From contig JAHFHC010000006.1 of NCBI GenBank assembly GCA_023247085.1, positions 1 through 37,672 on the forward strand: a stretch of 37,672 nucleotides of DNA, written 5' to 3'. The number at the start of each line of letters is the position of its first letter. Positions within the stretch are counted from its first letter, which is position 1. The notes beneath the pieces are model-generated. The model had not been told where the DNA came from, searched no databases, and worked only from the letters and a program-made list of their open reading frames with translations. Positions 34,834 through 37,672 of this stretch are shown in pieces. The DNA comes from Microcaldota archaeon (lineage in GTDB: Archaea > Micrarchaeota > Micrarchaeia > Norongarragalinales > UBA8480). Both the position numbers and the translations under genes were made by a program.

Positions 34834-37672
34834 CTATTTCGCTATTTTTGTCCTTGTTCCAAAATTTGGGTCAAAAATACCCTTGCCAATTATTGGCAGT
34901 GCTTTTGTCACAAACCCTTCAAGCGTTTGGTTATTAGAGGCAAATGGAATACTATAACCTTTTATTGCAAGGATGTAACCACGCTTATAACCAATACCGC
35001 TGTCATCAATTTTTTCGTGTGCATCTTTAAATTCCATTTCAACATGATCACGTTTATATTGGCTATAACGCAACTCGTCATCGCGTGCAATTTGTTTAGC
35101 AACGTCTACTCCATTTCCATCAATTGCAGTTTGTAAGTCCAATTGTGTTACTTGCATTTCTTCGTCTGGCGAAAAGTCTGCATAAACCTCGTCAATGTTA
35201 TATGCACCGCCAGCAGTTTCAAGACGCACAATTAAGCTACCTGACTCTGGAACAGTGAAGTACACGAGTCTACTCGTATCTTCAGCTACTCGAATTGCGC
35301 CAACATCGCGCCATTCATTTCCTTGCTTCACTTTTACAGCAAGCGTCATTTTACGCTTTACCCAATTGTCATAAACAAACGTAAACAATTCGTGTGGAAC
35401 TGCATCTAGAAAATCGTTGACAATGAACTGGTAATTCTTTCCAATCAACGAACGGATATTGTTGAGCTTTGCGTTGAGTGAACCACTTTTACGTAATTGA
35501 ACGTTTAGCTTAACGGTTGTGAAATTATTCAGGGCAGCAAAGTGAAGCTCGGCAAAGTTTATTGGTTTCCGGGAATTGTCTTGCCAGTAGATACCATCTG
35601 AATTATTCACGTAGTTAGTTACGTCAACGTCATCTTGGTCAATTGCACGGTACGCGTATATTTTTTGCTTCATCGTATGCGGCGCGCCGTTTAAGTCAGG
35701 CATTATGGCATTTGCGTTTTTGTAGTCAACTGCAAATACTTTGACGACATTTGTAAATGACACTTCTTGTTTGGTTTCAAGCGAACGGAGTTTCAGTGTT
35801 CCATTTTGTGGTTTTAAAAAGTTGAGAGGCGAATAAGAATAATCCTCTTCGTTTTTTAATCCAGATTGTGGGAACCCCTCGTGTTCAAACTTGTAATCCG
35901 ACCCATCAAAAGAAAAAATGTACGGGCAACTTGCAGTTTCTAAATAGCAGCCAACAAAGCACTTTTGATCAGTGGGAGGTGATATCACTATGCCATTTGC
36001 ATTTATTTGCTTGTATTTAACCACAACTTCTCCATCGTATACACCGTCAAATTCCATTTTATTTTTTACTGGTCCATCTGCTCGGTGTGCCAAAGTCCTA
36101 CAATCGTCAGATGAAAGAGGGGCATCTTCGTTAATTCCGATAGCTACATCCACTTTGTTAAGCCAGTCTAATTCGCCGTTTTTGGTTAAGCCGAGCTTTG
36201 TTGGACGCAAGTTAGTGCTCGGTAAAAGTGGAGATTTAGTAGTTTTATTCGTATAGTAATGATATGGCCCAGAATTCGTAGGAGTAATGAATGTTTCGTA
36301 ATTACAATAAGATCCACCAATACACGCGCGGTCGTAGGGTTTTCCATTACTAAAGATTTGTTGCTGGTAGTAATCCTGCCCGTTTTGACTGTTAGTTCCA
36401 AAAAAGGGACATAATGGCACACTTAGACTAAAATCAGATGAGCTGAGTTTAACTTCCATATTCCTAAAGTACAAATTCTCATCTGTAAAGTTTTGCATAA
36501 GGCTATTTGGTAGTACCACACCAGCCGGGAGATTGAGCCCTTCGCCTTTTAACACTTTAACGCTTTCATATGGCACTCCGTTTAACTTTGTCGTATCGCC
36601 ACGTGCATCATCTTTGTCATTTGCATTTTCTGGAATGTAGTCACGCAATGAACGCAAACAATAGCCAATTGCAGGCTGTTGACCCGCTCTCTCAGTTCCA
36701 ACCCTCATCGTAGTACTATACCACGAATAACATAGTTTTGAAAATCTACCAGTTCCTGGCGAAGGTGAGTCACAACGATCTTGAGAAGTATCGTCTTGCA
36801 AATAAGCAGAAGAAACTTGTAATGGGTCAGCCACATAAATCCATTTCATTTGACCAGATGAAGAGTCGCGATAGTAGCTAAAAGTTAAACGGAAGTAACT
36901 TGGCTTGTTTCCAGGTACACAGCCACCATCTTCTTCTCTAAACTTAATAGTACCAATTGTTGATCCGGAAGTGAAAAAGGGCACACCAGATCGAGGAATC
37001 GGCGTATATTTTTCAAGTACAGCGCGACTTCCTGAATCAACAAAGCAACCCGTGTCAGTGTAACCCAGTATGCTATCTGCTGTTGCATTGCATGAAGAAC
37101 CTAGTCTCGCTACATAAGTGTAATTAAATGTTCCTCCAGTTTCACTTGCAAAATATTTAAACGGCGCATCTGTTAAGTCAAGCGCAGCGGTTTCATCTTG
37201 ACTAAAACGTATTAAGGGAACTAGTGAAAGTGTAGTGTGGTTTAGCCAAACTTGCGTTGCTCTGCCCGGAATAGGCACTTTTTTCTTATTTGTAGTTGGA
37301 TTACAAGCCGGTGCTTTTTCGCATACTGGCGCATCACACCAATTGAAGCAAAGTGAACCATCTGGCTTTTTGCCAGTTGTAGCATTACAAGTTGAATCAC
37401 AATTTGTTCCTGCTCTACATGCTGTGCAAGGCTCTTCTCTATAAGCTGGGTTTTCTACAGTTGTAATCCAATCATTGAGAGTTGGTCGACACCGCGTTGG
37501 GTCAAACGATGGTTGCACGCCCCTTTCGCAATAGTAATTCGAATTCAAACTACGGCGAAATGCAGTTATTAACCGAATATTATTGGCATTTTGCACGTAT
37601 TCTAGCAGAGGCTTTGGGCGCAAAGTGTCATTAAGTAATAGAGCCCCATTGACTTGAGGTCGCCGGCTATGT
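34834..37672 (-). CDS. C-terminal part of giant surface protein P4 (5' end beyond the window)
   Basis: Frame stays open to the window edge upstream of the reported TTG start (HSRRPQVNGALLLNDTLRPKPLLEYVQ...); shares TAFRR and W...SSxY...C motifs with P1-P3; has CPYIFSFDGSDYKFEHEGFPQSGLKNEEDYSYSPL. Confidence 0.8.
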   Translation of the reverse strand, partial: HSRRPQVNGALLLNDTLRPKPLLEYVQNANNIRLITAFRRSLNSNYYCERGVQPSFDPTRCRPTLNDWITTVENPAYREEPCTACRAGTNCDSTCNATTGKKPDGSLCFNWCDAPVCEKAPACNPTTNKKKVPIPGRATQVWLNHTTLSLVPLIRFSQDETAALDLTDAPFKYFASETGGTFNYTYVARLGSSCNATADSILGYTDTGCFVDSGSRAVLEKYTPIPRSGVPFFTSGSTIGTIKFREEDGGCVPGNKPSYFRLTFSYYRDSSSGQMKWIYVADPLQVSSAYLQDDTSQDRCDSPSPGTGRFSKLCYSWYSTTMRVGTERAGQQPAIGYCLRSLRDYIPENANDKDDARGDTTKLNGVPYESVKVLKGEGLNLPAGVVLPNSLMQNFTDENLYFRNMEVKLSSSDFSLSVPLCPFFGTNSQNGQDYYQQQIFSNGKPYDRACIGGSYCNYETFITPTNSGPYHYYTNKTTKSPLLPSTNLRPTKLGLTKNGELDWLNKVDVAIGINEDAPLSSDDCRTLAHRADGPVKNKMEFDGVYDGEVVVKYKQINANGIVISPPTDQKCFVGCYLETASCPYIFSFDGSDYKFEHEGFPQSGLKNEEDYSYSPLNFLKPQNGTLKLRSLETKQEVSFTNVVKVFAVDYKNANAIMPDLNGAPHTMKQKIYAYRAIDQDDVDVTNYVNNSDGIYWQDNSRKPINFAELHFAALNNFTTVKLNVQLRKSGSLNAKLNNIRSLIGKNYQFIVNDFLDAVPHELFTFVYDNWVKRKMTLAVKVKQGNEWRDVGAIRVAEDTSRLVYFTVPESGSLIVRLETAGGAYNIDEVYADFSPDEEMQVTQLDLQTAIDGNGVDVAKQIARDDELRYSQYKRDHVEMEFKDAHEKIDDSGIGYKRGYILAIKGYSIPFASNNQTLEGFVTKALPIIGKGIFDPNFGTRTKIAK

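Noticed and set aside
34834-37623. Treating P4 as a complete 929-aa protein starting at 37623
   Set aside because: The start is a TTG inside a frame that remains open to the window edge and matches the interior of P1-P3, so the gene is truncated.

Overview
37.7 kb AT-rich archaeal window, probably from a DPANN-type lineage; that placement is inferred from gene content and I could not run a phylogeny. Housekeeping genes: tyrosyl- and arginyl-tRNA synthetases, ATP-dependent DNA ligase, Pth2, two tandem ftsZ genes and a class II fructose-bisphosphate aldolase. Accessory content: (i) four very large minus-strand genes (about 1600, 1858, 1656 and >945 aa, the last truncated by the window edge) that share a conserved core and differ at their C-termini; (ii) four toxin-antitoxin-like modules (AbiEi/AbiEii, AbrB-PIN, RHH-PIN, RHH-DUF3368 PIN), two of them preceded by long perfect palindromes at the expected transcription start; (iii) a TA module sitting between an intact NUDIX gene and a decayed copy of a NUDIX 3' end; (iv) a 61-aa RHH protein encoded divergently from the ftsZ pair, reminiscent of CdrS; (v) an operon with a membrane protein, an exported PLD-like nuclease and a GNAT; (vi) a 43-aa Cys/His-rich ORF absent from the supplied track. 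The best candidate for an undescribed system is the giant surface-protein family: N-terminal membrane anchor, Ig/carboxypeptidase-regulatory-like repeats, a conserved core, and variable tips. No CRISPR array, transposase, rRNA or convincing tRNA was seen. All homology calls are by eye; no searches were run.
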